A stretch of DNA of 64,000 nucleotides from Hydractinia symbiolongicarpus (GCF_029227915.1 NC_079877.1:17470851-17534850); one strand, 5' to 3'. Positions 1 to 10,469 are shown, numbered from the stretch's first letter. The notes: generated by a model not told the origin, from the sequence alone. Program-made: numbers and translations.

Positions 1-28
1 CTTACAATGAAGAATAAACACACACACC

Positions 29-3000
29 GTGAAACAATTACGAGATATCGGAAAAACCCGTGGATTAACCGGGTATTACAAACTACGCAAGGCTATATTG
101 GTTGCACTATTGGAGGACGTACCACAGAGGCTACCCAGAAGGACCGGACAGCGAAAACCGGGCAGGCCCGTAACAATACTACCAACGCCAGAGGCTATGG
201 ATATTTTTGAAGAACAGAAGCTGTCGAAAAATCGTTCGATCGTGAAAACCAAGATGCGGGGATGGTACAACTGGCTAGTTGATGCTGTCCCCAAACCTAT
301 AAAGGAGGGGGTCAAGAGGACCTATACTGCCTTCACACGTATTGTTATGGGACTCTATGGCAGGGAAGCTGGCGCGAAACCTACACTGCATGATGAAGTC
401 GAACAGGAGGCCGGAGAAGACTATTTGGAAGATATCCAAAATCTATACAATCAACCGGGACAGGATTTCACACCCCAGGAACATAAGCATGCTCTCCACA
501 GGACCTTCCGAAGTTTCTGAATTCCTGGTATGGTGCCGACGCTGACGGGTATATCGGGATGGTGCGACCAAACGTAAAACCTTGGTTGAGGGGCAGGTAG
601 AAGATATGGGGTCAGCGAAGGTACAGCTGTCACTATGGATCATGTGGAAGAAGAAGAAGACGAACCTGGAGGAGGTCAATGATGAGGAGTACATTGAGGT
701 TAAGGAAGTCTTTCATAGCAATATGGTCTCAGTATTTCAGGGTAACGATGTAGATGATGTGCTGGATAGGATGTTTGCCCAGGTTAAAACACATGTGGAA
801 AATCCAGCGTTACCTCAAAGTGGCTTCACAATCTCCCAAATACTATACCTTGACGTAGACTTTCACAAAATTGAGACTAAAAAGAGGCTCATCATACACC
901 GAACTACCCAAATGGGTAGCATCCAAAAGGCCGTCATTAATTCGGTGAATGAGGATGAGGAGTGTTTCAAATGGGCTGTCATAGCATCTTTACATCATGA
1001 TGAGATAGGGAGGAATCCAAATCGAATATCTCAGATGAAACCCTACATGGACCTTTATAATTGGGAGGGTATAGACTTTTCAACCAGTATAAAATCCATA
1101 TACAAATTTGAGGCGAATAATCCCGACATTGCGATGAACGTCCTCTATATAGATGAAAAGAGGATCAACATTCTACGTCGATCAGTACATAACGGGCGTG
1201 CCAAGGTGGTGACCCTACTGCACATCACCGATGATAAAAAGACCCACTATGCGGCAGTCAAAAGTCTGTCGAGGCTCCTGGGCAAGGAGACTTCGAAGAA
1301 AAGGAACGCAATGCACTTCTGCCTGAATTGTTTGCATGGTTTTCCAACAATTGAATCGAGGGACAAGCATTATAGGTACTGCATCGATCACGAGGCAGTT
1401 AAGATTACAATGCCAACAGAGTCTGAAAAAATGGCTATATTATAGGGATGGCCAGCAGCAATTCAAAGTACCCTTTGCCATCTATGCAGATTTCGAGAGC
1501 CTGCTGGTACCGGTGGAAGATGCCAGGGATACCAAGACGAAAAGGCTAAGCAAGCATGTACCATCCGGCTGGTGTACATATACAACCTTTGCCTATGGGG
1601 ATGTACAAGATCCTCTAACAGTCTACAGGGGTGGAGACTGTGTGACGAAATTCGTGGATCACCTGGAGAATGAGGTGAAACGTCTCTATAATACATACCC
1701 GCAGCAGGACATGAAGCCCCCAACAGAGGTCCTAAAAAGAGAACATGACAAGGCATCGATATGTTTGAAACCTTTCGATGACAGCAAAAATAACCGTAAA
1801 GTCAGGGACCATTGCCACTATACAGGGCAATATAGAGGTGCAGCGCATAAAAGCTTTAACCTCAAATACAAGATCCCAAGTCACTTCCCCGTCATCTTTC
1901 ACAACTTGTCGGGGTATGATGCCCACCTGTTTAACCGGGAACTGGGTGAAAAATACGACACCCAAGACATTGGATGTATAGCTGAAAATGTTAAAAAATA
2001 TATCAGTTTCAATGTCAAAATCAAGGTACCCCTTGGAGGATATGGTGACGGCGAGACCTATAAGACCATAGAGATTAGGTTCATAGATTCCTGTCCATTT
2101 ATGGCATTCTCGTTAGACAAGTTGGCAAACAACCTCAATGGTACAAACGCCACAGATAAGAAGTGTAAGCAGTGTGCGGATACATGCCTGGAATTCCAGG
2201 GCATAGACGCCGAGTACATAGCAAGTTTTTGGTGCAGAAATTGCGACTCGGGTACCACGAAGCATCTTAATCGAGACCAGGTAAAGGCAAACGTACCATC
2301 CATGGCCAAATTTATCGACAAGGATGATGTCTTCAGGCTTATGTTGAGAAAAGGCGTGTAGCCCTATGAGTACATGGATGGATGGCAGCGATTTGAAGAG
2401 CTGGAGCTGCCATCAAAGGAGGCCTTCTATAGTAATTTGAATATGAAGGGCATAAGCGACAACGACTATGCCTATGCAAAAGAGGTATAGAATGTCATTA
2501 CCCCGGAGGGTGATAACGTTACTATGGGAGACTACCATGACATCTACCTGACCATAGACGTACTGCTGTTGGCCGACGTCTTCGAGACATTTCGGGGTGT
2601 CTGCTTGGACAACTATAGCCTTGACCCATCCCATTTCTACTCCGCACCCGGATTAGCTTGGAAAGCAGCCCTGCAGCAGCAGCGGATCAGGAAGCTCGTT
2701 GAGGACAATAGGCATGGGTACATAGTAGAGGTAGATATCGAGTACCCAGAATGCCTACACGACAAGCATAATGAGCTACCGTTCCTGCCTGAACGAAGGA
2801 CGGTCCATAAGGTCGAGAAATTGATACCGAACTTAGAGCATAAGCTTAAATATGTGGTACATATTAGGGCCCTTCACAAGGCTATAAAACATGGGCTTGA
2901 GCTCAAGAAAGTGCACAGAGTGATCCGATTCAACCAAAAGGCGTGGCTAGGGGGCTATATTGATCACAATACGAGGCTGAGAACAAACGCCAAAAACGAG

Positions 3001-3785
3001 TTCGAGAAATATTTCTATGAGATTATGAACCTCTCAGTGTTCGGCAAGACAATGAAGAATTTCAGAAATCACTGCAATATTCAGCTGGTTACCAGCGAGT
3101 ACAAGTATACGAAACTCGTATGAAGCCAAATTTTAAGGGTGGTAGCAGATTCAGCAAAAACCATGTAGGTGTTGAGATGGGCAAGACTAAGGTCAAGATG
3201 AATAAGCCAGTGTATTTGAGCCAGGCCATCCTGGATATGTCGAAGCTGGTGGTGTGCGAATTCCGTTATGACTACATGCTGCCAAAATATGGTAGCAAGC
3301 TACAACTCTGTTACATGGACACAGACAGCTTCGTTTACCATATACGAACGGAGGACTTTTACAGGGATATCAGGGACGATGTTGAGGCACGCTTTGACAC
3401 AAGTGCCTATAATCCTGATAAAAGGCCCCTTCCTACAGGGAAAAACAAGAAGGTCGTAGGCCTCATGAAGGATGAATTAGGTGGCAAAATCATGACAGAG
3501 TTTATCACCCTGAGGACCAAACTCTACGCCTATAAGAGCCTTACCAAAGAAGGCGGCGATCGCAAAGCGAAGGGTGTAAAGCAATGTGTTACCAAAAAAT
3601 CCATCACCTTTAAGGACTATCAGCGATGCCTGGAAGAGGGCGTTGACGTCTACAAGAGACAGATCTTGATTCAAAATAAGGGTCAACGGATATACACGCA
3701 AGAGGTGAACAAGTTGGCGCTCAACATGGCAGATGAAAAACGTATTGTGCAACCCGACCAGATTTCGACGCTTGCCAGAAGCTAA
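29..3785 (+). pseudogene. Polinton protein-primed DNA polymerase B (broken)
   Basis: This would be the replicase of the element. The N-terminal part (about 29-520) has a short basic SAP-like helix motif. From 582 the frame runs into a 3'-5' exonuclease domain with the IYADFESLL motif (about 1487-1510). A recombination-endonuclease-VII-like zinc/HNH insert with RDHCHYTG follows (about 1805-1830), then the LLADVFE region (about 2567), the NLSVFGKTM motif (about 3028-3055) and the palm motif C YMDTDSF (about 3314-3334). Breaks: frameshifts near 540 and 1440, in-frame stops at about 2359 and 2488, and a frameshift near 3120. Between about 2690 and 2700 the sequence jumps over the region that in the second polymerase of this window contains palm motif A (ANNLYG), so a catalytic segment is deleted. 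The start is uncertain; an ATG at 7 is in another frame. Confidence 0.85.
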
Positions 3786-3796
3786 AGGGGAATAAA

Positions 3797-3862
3797 ATGA
3801 AAGTGTGCACACTAGTCGCTATACTCCTACCGTATGCTCTGATTGCCTATGTACTTTTTTGA
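3797..3862 (+). CDS. tiny hydrophobic membrane peptide (21 aa)
   Basis: An ATG right after AATAAA (3791-3796) opens a 21-residue reading frame that is almost entirely one hydrophobic segment (MKVCTLVAILLPYALIAYVL). It sits in the 95-base gap between the polymerase and the next gene. Polintons and related viruses often have very small membrane proteins, but I do not recognise this one. It could also be chance; support is the spacing, the AATAAA before the start and the clean hydrophobic composition. Confidence 0.4.
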   Translation: MKVCTLVAILLPYALIAYVLF

Positions 3863-3870
3863 TATCGACG

Positions 3871-3880
3871 TATAATAAAG
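3871..3880 (+). promoter_or_regulatory. TATAATAAA start-proximal motif
   Basis: The word TATAATAAA is followed by one base and then the ATG of the next gene at 3881. The same nine bases precede three other gene starts in this element (4381-4389 plus strand; 7563-7571 and 9283-9291 minus strand). A promoter role is inference. Confidence 0.45.
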
Positions 3881-4312
3881 ATGTCGTCCGATATTGCACA
3901 AGTATTCGACACAGCCTCCGCAGAAACCTTTGAGCAGATAGAGAAGCAAATCGATAAGCTCCAAATTTTATAGGAAGCCCTTCGCAAAGGTAAAGGGCAC
4001 CTTTTGACAAAGAAGTGCACAGAAGAGTTTGTCGACAAGGCCCCGGAGGAGGCCATCGAAAAGGTCCCTGCAGAGTATGCACAACGTGAATTGCAAGAGA
4101 AGGGGGAGAAAACAGCAAAAGCACTATCCGCCCATGTTATAAGCTTATATGCCAGCATGGTAGGGAACTTCGTGGATATTGACTCTGTTGACGAGCTACG
4201 TCGAGATATCGAGGAAGACCCAATTATCAGGGAGTCTATGACGGACCTTGGTATCCTCGTGTACTGCAGCATCGGTAGCAGAATTGGCCCCACTGCTTGT
4301 AGCAGGTCATAG
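3881..4312 (+). pseudogene. small Polinton protein, unrecognised function (one stop)
   Basis: ATG at 3881 follows TATAATAAA. The frame codes about 30 residues (MSSDIAQVFDTASAETFEQI...), meets a TAG at 3970-3972, then continues in the same frame to 4312. It is acidic, rich in E and K and mostly predicted helical, with a more hydrophobic C-terminal end (VYCSIGS...). A frameshift near 4285 probably cut a short basic tail (HRARHMGKNKQK in another frame, to about 4380). I recall similar proteins only as uncharacterised Polinton-encoded products in cnidarian genomes. It lies between the polymerase and further small membrane proteins, suggesting a virion or morphogenesis role, which is inference. 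Confidence 0.55.
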
Positions 4313-4389
4313 GGCCAGACACATGGGTAAAAATAAACAGAAGGTGGTGAAGGGGGCGGATACGGTGGAGGAGACTGTGCTATAATAAA

Positions 4390-4752
4390 ATGAGTGATGA
4401 AGTTCAGAAACAACAAGAGGAGAGGGTTATAACCAAGAAGAAAGAGGGTCGTGTTGCCGCAGGCAAGAGACTTGCGGAATGGAATAGGAAGAACAAGGCT
4501 AACCTGCAGAAGTACGTGGGCAAAGAACCTTCACAGGATGAAAAAGAACCTGCGGCAGGTTTCAGCAAGTCGATGGACAGTGTCTACATCTATGGGGTCG
4601 GAGCGATAGCCGTGGTTGCCGTAGGAGTAGGTGTCTGGATATGTTTAGCAGGGGTAAAAATGAATCCAACAAGCCGGCAGCTAATCCGGAGCCCCAACAG
4701 GGCAAACATGGCAAAACTCAGCCTATCCCCAATATGCAATGAATTTTGCTAA
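4390..4752 (+). CDS. basic single-pass membrane protein of Polinton (120 aa)
   Basis: ATG at 4390 lies directly after TATAATAAA (4381-4389). The N-terminal 60 residues are highly charged (many K, E and R). One transmembrane segment follows at about residues 70-90 (VGAIAVVAVGVGVWICLA). The tail after the membrane segment looks frameshifted: in the +1 frame a polar, proline- and lysine-rich tail runs to a stop at 4740-4742, which fits the style of such proteins better than the tail in the present frame. Function unknown; a virion membrane or vertex protein is only a guess. It starts 78 bases after the previous reading frame. Confidence 0.55.
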   Translation: MSDEVQKQQEERVITKKKEGRVAAGKRLAEWNRKNKANLQKYVGKEPSQDEKEPAAGFSKSMDSVYIYGVGAIAVVAVGVGVWICLAGVKMNPTSRQLIRSPNRANMAKLSLSPICNEFC

Positions 4753-4769
4753 AAAATAATACTTAATAA

Positions 4770-5030
4770 ATGGCAAGCAAGCATGATGAAAATATGGGTC
4801 CCAAGGAAATCATGATCATTGACGCTTTGTGGGAGTCTGTCAGACTCGTCTCCTATACGATCCTGATCGCCAAGGGTGGAAAAAAAGCCTTAGGGATTTC
4901 CAGACTAAGTGCTAAGATGGACATGGAACCCGGTCTTAAACTTGTCGGCTATATGACGGCGGCGATTCTATTCGACAAATATGCAATAAAACAGGGGTGG
5001 TATAAGAAGTCGTTAATAGCTCCGAAATAG
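4770..5030 (+). CDS. small Polinton membrane-associated protein (86 aa)
   Basis: A short intact frame that starts at ATG 4770 inside TTAATAAATGG. It has a charged N-terminus, an amphipathic or hydrophobic stretch (SVRLVSYTILIAKGG, about residues 24-38) and a second hydrophobic stretch (LVGYMTAAILF, about residues 58-68). Not recognised as a named family. It begins 17 bases after the previous frame ends and is followed by a hairpin at 5046-5072, so it is probably the last gene of a cluster of small membrane-protein genes behind the polymerase. Confidence 0.5.
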   Translation: MASKHDENMGPKEIMIIDALWESVRLVSYTILIAKGGKKALGISRLSAKMDMEPGLKLVGYMTAAILFDKYAIKQGWYKKSLIAPK

Positions 5031-5045
5031 ACCGCATGGTAAAAA

Positions 5046-5072
5046 TTTCATATCTCTAGGAGAGATATGAAA
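5046..5072. terminator. perfect hairpin plus 16-bp tandem duplication
   Basis: TTTCATATCTCT (5046-5057) and AGAGATATGAAA (5061-5072) form a perfect 12-bp stem with a 3-base loop. The right arm is then repeated as AGATATGAAATATGG up to 5094, overlapping the start of the next gene. The position between two genes suggests a transcript-end or regulatory structure; this is inference. Confidence 0.35.
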
Positions 5073-5089
5073 TATGGGAGATATGAAAT

Positions 5090-5838
5090 ATGGAGGAGGC
5101 CAAGAAGTGTTTTAAATGTTCAAAATCTCTCCCCTTGGGCCAATTCAAGGCAAGGAGTAAAGGTCAACTAACAAAAACATGCATTCCCTGCCTTGATCTC
5201 GGGAGAATTTCAAAGGGCCATGCCAAACATTGCATTTTCATGCAACCCCTATACGAGTTGATAATTATGCTACAGGATCATATTCAAGCCCAGTATTCTA
5301 AGGGGTACACGTGGAAGAACTTCGAAAGGCATGTACATAACAGAGTACGATTCAGGTATCAGGAGAGCTTTAATCCCCCAACGCTTGCTGAGGTCACAAA
5401 TGCATTACGGCGGGCGCATTGCATGGCCTGCCAGGCTAAGGCCAAGGAGAGGAGGAGGGTTGTCAAAAATGATATCGAGGACGTTGAACACTAGTTGGAC
5501 CCCTTGCTATTGATGGTGAGATTCGGGGGGCTCAACAGGATGAAAACTACTTAATCCTATATGACCTACTCACATACAACATTATTAATTAAAGTGTCGA
5601 ACTTATTGGGGATAGCTCTGAGAAGGAACTACTTGTTAAAAGGTATCGCAACGCCTTGAGGTGTCTGCAAGGAAAATTAACATATACTCCACTACCCCTC
5701 GAATACAAGGCTCGAGGAACTAAGCTCTGCTATGCTTGTCGGGAGTCCTTGGAAAACAATCACGGAGATGTATTAATATGTTCGGCATGTGCTGCCATGT
5801 ATCCGAAAATTCACGACAGGAAGTGGTCGAATTATTGA
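5090..5838 (+). pseudogene. zinc-finger/zinc-ribbon protein of Polinton (broken)
   Basis: The first part (5090-5494) has CFKC near the N-terminus and CIPC about 25 residues later, a likely zinc finger, then a helical region and CMAC near residue 119. At about 5491 the frame must shift: the other frame carries on through 5838 with one TAA near 5588. It ends in a second cysteine cluster, CYAC...CSAC (about residues 215-235 of the joined length), a zinc ribbon. I treat both parts as one gene of about 249 codons because coding quality continues without a new start. Function unknown; nucleic-acid binding is the simplest inference. It precedes the packaging ATPase. Confidence 0.55.
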
Positions 5839-5850
5839 AATAAAATAGAT

Positions 5851-6450
5851 GTGGTAAGAGATCCGCATACGGCAATTTTCACAGGACCTACAAGCTGTGG
5901 GAAAACACAATGTGTATTGGATCTACTGGAAAATAAGTATAATAGGCACTATCCCAATATCATAATTTTATGCCCGACATTGCGGTGGAACAGTACCTAT
6001 CTTGAAAGGTCCTCATTATGGAGGAATAATTACGTGTTCCTAATAGACCCCAAGGACCAACTTTTCGAATGGATCCATAAACTGTCCTCATTGCTAGCAG
6101 GTGAGAACACGTTGTTTGTGTACAGGGATATTGAGTACCGGGATAGCCAACTCATGGTATTGGGGGATGAATAGGTACAGCAACGTGCCGTGCGGTACCT
6201 CAAAAATTCCGGCAAGGATAACAGTATGGTTATTATCCGGAAGGATAACGATGATCCCCAAAATTACGAAATAAGCTTGTTGATTACCCCAAGGGTGAGA
6301 TCGTGGTATTTGCAGAAACACCAAACGCTATCGTCCATTGGTTATTGGTTACGAGAGCGTGGATGTATCGGGGTAAACGCGGAGAGGATCAGACATTTTA
6401 GGCTTGGAGAACATTATACGCATGAAAGACTCCTGGAACTCGCGGAATAG
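5851..6450 (+). pseudogene. Polinton DNA-packaging ATPase (A32/FtsK-HerA type, broken)
   Basis: This gene would pump the element's DNA into capsids. The Walker A motif GPTSCGKT lies about ten residues from the N-terminus, preceded by a hydrophobic strand (TAIFT), as in A32-like ATPases. A Walker-B-like strand (TLFVYRDIE, about 6109-6135) follows but lacks the usual run of acidic residues, so it may have mutated. An in-frame TAG at 6172-6174 splits the gene, and the frame continues to 6450. At about 200 residues it is on the short side for the family. The start is unclear: AATAAAATAGATG at 5838-5851 suggests a lost or shifted ATG, and GTG at 5851 is only the first sense codon of the frame. Confidence 0.7.
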
Positions 6451-6552
6451 GTGCGGACAGACCTGTCCACACCCAACCAAACACAATATCCACTACCCTT
6501 GCGGATAATGAAAATTATAAGCAAAAGTCTCCCTCCCTATTGAAGATACTGT

Positions 6553-7559
6553 TTACCAATCCTTCACATGTTCCGGGGTAACCTGAACAACCTCCGGAAT
6601 AAGCATGAGTTCTTCCGAGACGAAGCTCCTTTCCGGACCATCTTTCAGGTAGTACAAAACACGACTACCTGCTACAATATGGTCCAGCCTATACATCTTT
6701 TTACTCCAGAAAGCATCAGTGGTGCATCGTTTCGCATCACCGTCCTCTTCCCCGGGTTGTAGCAGATACAGATATAAACCATCCTCGGGCAGGGGCTTCT
6801 CTTCAGGATATTGCTGACTTTTTGCAAGTGGGACATCATCCAGTTTGATCGCCTTGTTGAGTTTCATGTTTATCATGTAGTCTTGATATTGTTGAGACCC
6901 TTCACAATGGTATACAAATGCTTGACCCAGATGGTACTTCTCTCATCGGAAGCCAACTCTTGGGCATCTTGCGGCTTAAAGAGTCTCTCCGCAAGGACCT
7001 TATTGTACGATTCGGCGAAGGCCGTAAATGTAAGGTGATATTTGGCAGTGGCCTGCCTAATTTCTACACCTTTGCTTTCTAGTAGCTTGGTTACATCCGA
7101 TTTAAACTCGGAACCATTGTCACATTGGAAGGTTACTGGGTAGTGTAAGGGTCCGGCTTTGTAGATATCTTTGAACATACCCGCGAACTCGTCGGCTTTC
7201 CTTGTGCGCAACGGCCTTGCTACTTTATACCTTGAAGCCACGTCAATGTCTGTCAGAATGTACTTGTACGTATTACCATATACCCTATTGTGAGGCATAT
7301 AGAGCAGGTCGAATTGATGCATTTCATTCGGTGTCGTAATGGTAAAATGCGGATAATTGATCTTTTTAGGACCCCGAATGTGCCGTAGCCACAGAAGTTG
7401 ACGGGATAGCCAGTGGGTTACCAGCTTTTTGGGTAGAGCGCTCTTCTTTGCGAGTAATTTAATAGCACTGTGCCCGGTCCACAGATGTTCTGGGGTACAG
7501 TAGATATTGCTTAGCTTTTCAGCCTCCTCCTTGGTAACGATATGTGAGTTTTCTGACAT
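6553..7559 (-). pseudogene. Polinton integrase (rve/DDE) with C-terminal chromo-like domain, one frameshift
   Basis: The enzyme would insert the element into the host genome. The retroviral-type core shows the DDE triad in HQFDLLY, CDNGSEFK and FAESYNK. A conserved N-terminal segment with a metal-binding-like KEEAEKLSNIYC...H stretch precedes it. At 6873-6876 the core frame ends in TGA, overlapping the ATG of the next frame (6553-6876). That second frame has a basic, tryptophan-containing end typical of chromo/SH3-like integrase tails, so I read this as one integrase with a single frameshift. I place the start at ATG 7557-7559 (MSENSHIV), 25 codons inside the open frame, because TATAATAAA (7563-7571, minus strand) lies just upstream and the preceding codons overlap the neighbouring gene. 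Confidence 0.85.
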
Positions 7560-7587
7560 GTCTTTATTATATGTCAGAAAAACGTCG

Positions 7588-7985
7588 TTACATGTATTTA
7601 TAGGCCACGAACCCCAATAGGGATAAGGAGCCAAGTACGAACGTTAACTCACCATCCTGCTGGGTTATTGAAGCGGTGTAAAAATCTTTCAATTGTGGTG
7701 CCTCTTTATTGGAGGCCACATAAAATTGGTATATGTCGTTGTCCAATTCACGAGGCTCTTACCTGCTTTTATTTGTTTCTCTTGTTCTTCGTTGAACTAG
7801 TCCAATTTTTTCTGTCTATCCTTGATCCACCGGGCCTTAGCTGCATTAAGCTTTTCTATGGCCTGGTCATGTCTTTTTCTCTCCGCTTCCCCATGTCCTG
7901 CAAGTTTACTAAATAGAAAATTGATCCCGCTGAATGCGAGGGCGTTTATTGCAGCCCCAGCCACAATAATAGCTATTTTCGCCAT
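7588..7985 (-). pseudogene. conserved small Polinton protein with two membrane segments (broken)
   Basis: It starts MAKIAIIVAGAAINALAFSG, a hydrophobic N-terminus, followed by a charged coiled-coil-like region with a GEAERKRHDQAIEKLNAA stretch. The open frame stops at a TAG near 7797, but coding continues after it. Following a frameshift near 7745, QLKDFY...DGEL and a second hydrophobic C-terminal segment (LGSLSLLGFVAYKYM) run to TAA at 7588-7590. I recall the same layout in uncharacterised Polinton-encoded proteins of cnidarians. The start is preceded by AAATAAA, and the integrase ATG lies 28 bases downstream of its end. Function unknown; membrane or capsid association is inference. Confidence 0.6.
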
Positions 7986-7999
7986 ATTCCTTTATTTCT

Positions 8000-9277
8000 T
8001 CAGTGCTCCACACGGTCCAATCTGCCATCCAAAATATTCAGCTGCGCATCTTGGAGCAGGTATACGTAACATTTGAACTCACCAGTTCCGTCTGCATTCT
8101 TGGTGATGTGGAGGGTTATGCCATCACTCAAGCGTTGCAGGGGTCTACCGCTACTATGTAGTATATCGTCGGGGGAGGTCCGGAAGTCTACAAATAGGGC
8201 ATATCTCTCATTAAAGAACTACTCAATCGTCACATCTGAGTCGTGAGCCCCAAAGATATTCACGATCTGCTCAAGGTGGTCCTTCGGAAGCATAGCATGG
8301 CTGTATAATTCGTTAGGCTCCCCCTCAACCGTAATGCTAATTTTTTCAATTTTTGGGTTGTAAAAATTTTCATTGACGCCGGCATAGGGCTTCACTTTTC
8401 CAGGGTCTGTAAAGAGTAGCAACACACCTTTGAAGGACTCGGAGGGAGAATCAATTTGTAAATTGTAACTGGTGTCTGATTTTTTCATGGTGACTACCTT
8501 CATCCTCAGGATCTGTTCGTATGGCAAGGCCAATCTTGCATATCTTGACATCATGGCACTTGCCAGGCCTTCATGAGTGATCTTATCGAATTCAAGGCTG
8601 ATATTAGTAATTTTGTACGCAGCATCAGCCGCTTTGGCTGCCGTAGACCCCGAGGCTGCCGTCCCTGCATCCTTGATGACGTCACCGTAAGGCGCGAAAT
8701 TTACGATAAATTGTTGCCGGTCGTAGAGTCCTGCCGGGTAAAATGGGAGATCCCGGGTCAACTCAAACATTTTTCCAATGGGTATGGAAAACATGTTCCT
8801 ATAGGCCGCAACGATGGTCTTTTCCTCATCTGTCCCCACGTGCCCACTGGCACTTACCTGTAAGGCCCTAATGGTCCCGTCGTTGGGATTAATACCCTCT
8901 AAAACAAGGTTGTTATCCCGGTCAAATTTCGGCAACCACAAGTTCCGGTACACAGCTAGGATATTATAGTCGCTTATGTTTTGGACCTCTTTACCATTCA
9001 GGGTGATCCGTAAGTTTTTTACCAGACTTTTCCCTATGTTCGACACGATGGTTCTTGTTGTATTTGTTCCCGCTATTGCCAGATCAAATAGGAGCTTGAG
9101 ACTACCAGGGATTATGACATCATTTTGTGGCATATTCGGAATATCAACGTACAGATCTTCGTTCTGGCTGATGGTTGATGGTGTATGCGAGATCTGGACA
9201 CGTTGCCGACGTCCTTTCATGCCCAGTAGCTGCTTGGTTTCTACATAGGGATCCATCAAATTTCCATATGTATTCAT
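8000..9277 (-). pseudogene. Polinton major capsid protein candidate (double jelly-roll type), one in-frame stop
   Basis: The 352-residue open frame (8219-9277) is strand-rich and carries a conserved DLYVDIPNMP...IIPGSLKL segment near residue 40-60, which I associate with Polinton major capsid proteins. After the TAG at 8219-8221 the same frame continues without another stop for 72 codons (FFNERYALFVDF... to RVEH) and ends at TGA 8000-8002. The original protein was therefore about 424 residues. The start ATG (9275-9277) follows TATAATAAA (9283-9291). It lies head-to-head with the gene at 9314 and directly upstream of the membrane-protein gene at 7985. Assignment to the capsid fold rests on remembered similarity and size, not on a search. 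Confidence 0.65.
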
Positions 9278-9313
9278 AGTTGTTTATTATATGGGTGAAG
9301 ATGTTGTAAATAA

Positions 9314-9830
9314 ATGGCTGATAATCTAGTATTTACAGGAGGATATTGGCAGAGTTGATAAGGGTGACCAAGAGGATAACCAGCTCCCCGGAACGCAGCA
9401 GCTTCCATCAACATCAGGACAGCAGCAGGGAGAGGATCATGGCATTCCGGCAGGTGATGCCAAGTGGGAAATTTTAAAATCAAAGGTCGACGATCTATAC
9501 GCACATATTGAGGATGCTTCTGGGATTGGAGCATTGCACATGAAAAATTACCTTGATTTTAGCATGGAAGGGAATCGTCTTTATTTAAAAAGGGAGGATA
9601 TTACCGGAAAGATTATGAGGCAAGATGGTAGAGCCTTCCTGGCCCCCAATACTGTCGTAAAAAATTTGAAGGTAGATATTGTAAGGGCTATGGGTTTTGA
9701 AGATTTTACTACCGGAACGCCCAAAAAGGGTAGTAAGGTAGAGGCCCAGAATCTAATCCGGGATGTTAATGTACTTGTAAATAAGCATGAAGAGAAGGCC
9801 CCTTTGATGGGGGGGGGGGGGGGGGGGTGA
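9314..9830 (+). pseudogene. Polinton structural-type protein with poly-glycine C-terminus (one frameshift)
   Basis: ATG 9314 sits in AAATAAATGG and gives MADNLVFTGGYWQ. A frameshift near 9352 leads into a polar stretch rich in Q, S and P, then a folded-looking region (DAKWEILKSKVDDLYAHI, MKNYLDFSMEGNRLYLK, VKNLKVDIVRAMGFEDF). It ends in EKAPLM followed by six glycines encoded by a 19-base G tract (9809-9827) and TGA. The same end occurs in the inverted copy near 13820 with a 13-base tract (four glycines). Function unknown; it lies between the capsid gene (divergent, minus strand) and the coiled-coil gene downstream. Confidence 0.5.
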
Positions 9831-10432
9831 GGGGGTGAGGTGATCGAAATGGAAACAATTGATGGTATTCAAAATCTCGCATACGATGCGGAGGGATTTG
9901 TAGATACCTCGTTTGACGGCATCGACCATGATGAGGAGGTTAATATAAGAGCATTAAAACTCGAAATTGAAAACTTGCAGAAGAATATAAAGGAAGTGAA
10001 GGATAAAATTATAAAATATGATAGCAAAATAAATACAAAAGAGGGTATACTGAAAGAACTTAGGAAGCAGAAGGCCGGGGTGCGAAGGCTTCAGGATATT
10101 GCTGATCTTGATAAAAAGATTGATAAATTAAAAGAGGATAAGAAGGTTGCACTGGGTATGCATGGTCTACTTTCCTCTGAGGTTTTTAATCTGCTGTGGA
10201 ATATTAAGTCCGAGTTGATGAAGATTGCTGGGGATGACATGCCTTTGCTGGAGAAACTTAAAACACTTTTCAAGGAGCAGGGTCTGGCTATAGCTAGTAT
10301 AGTGTCTGCTATCGGTCTACTGGTTTCCACCATTGTCCTTGCCGTTACAGGAGGGGGTGGTGCGGCAGCAGGTACTGCAGGGAGAAGTATCGCAGGGGTG
10401 GTGAAAAAGGGTTCGTGCGGAAGCAACTTGAG
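9738..10432 (+). repeat. inverted duplication, left arm
   Basis: The block from GTAGAGGCCCAG (9738) to TTGAGAGG (about 10432) is repeated in reverse orientation at about 13211-13892. Both arms contain the end of the poly-glycine gene and most of the coiled-coil gene, with a few percent divergence. Similarity stops abruptly at both edges. Confidence 0.8.
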
Positions 10433-10469
10433 AGGCTCGCAAGTGGAGGTAAGGATAATCGGTACATAG
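9849..10469 (+). pseudogene. coiled-coil and membrane protein of Polinton (copy 1, truncated)
   Basis: I place the start at ATG 9849 (METIDGIQNLAYD); the codons before it are not conserved in the inverted copy. The protein has a long coiled coil (about residues 40-110, rich in K, E and I), a conserved AGDDMPLLEKLKTLF...EQGLAIASIV segment, and a hydrophobic membrane segment followed by a glycine-rich stretch (about residues 150-185). Near 10410 one base puts the natural continuation (FVRKQLERL) in the next frame, so the open frame ends after an unrelated tail. From about 10433 the DNA belongs to another gene. The same single-base shift is present in copy 2. Similar uncharacterised proteins are, from memory, common in cnidarian Polintons. 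Confidence 0.6.

Noticed and set aside
9274-9534. 86-codon minus-strand frame opposite the poly-glycine gene
   Set aside because: Shadow of the plus-strand gene, which has recognisable structure in its own frame and is duplicated near 13820.
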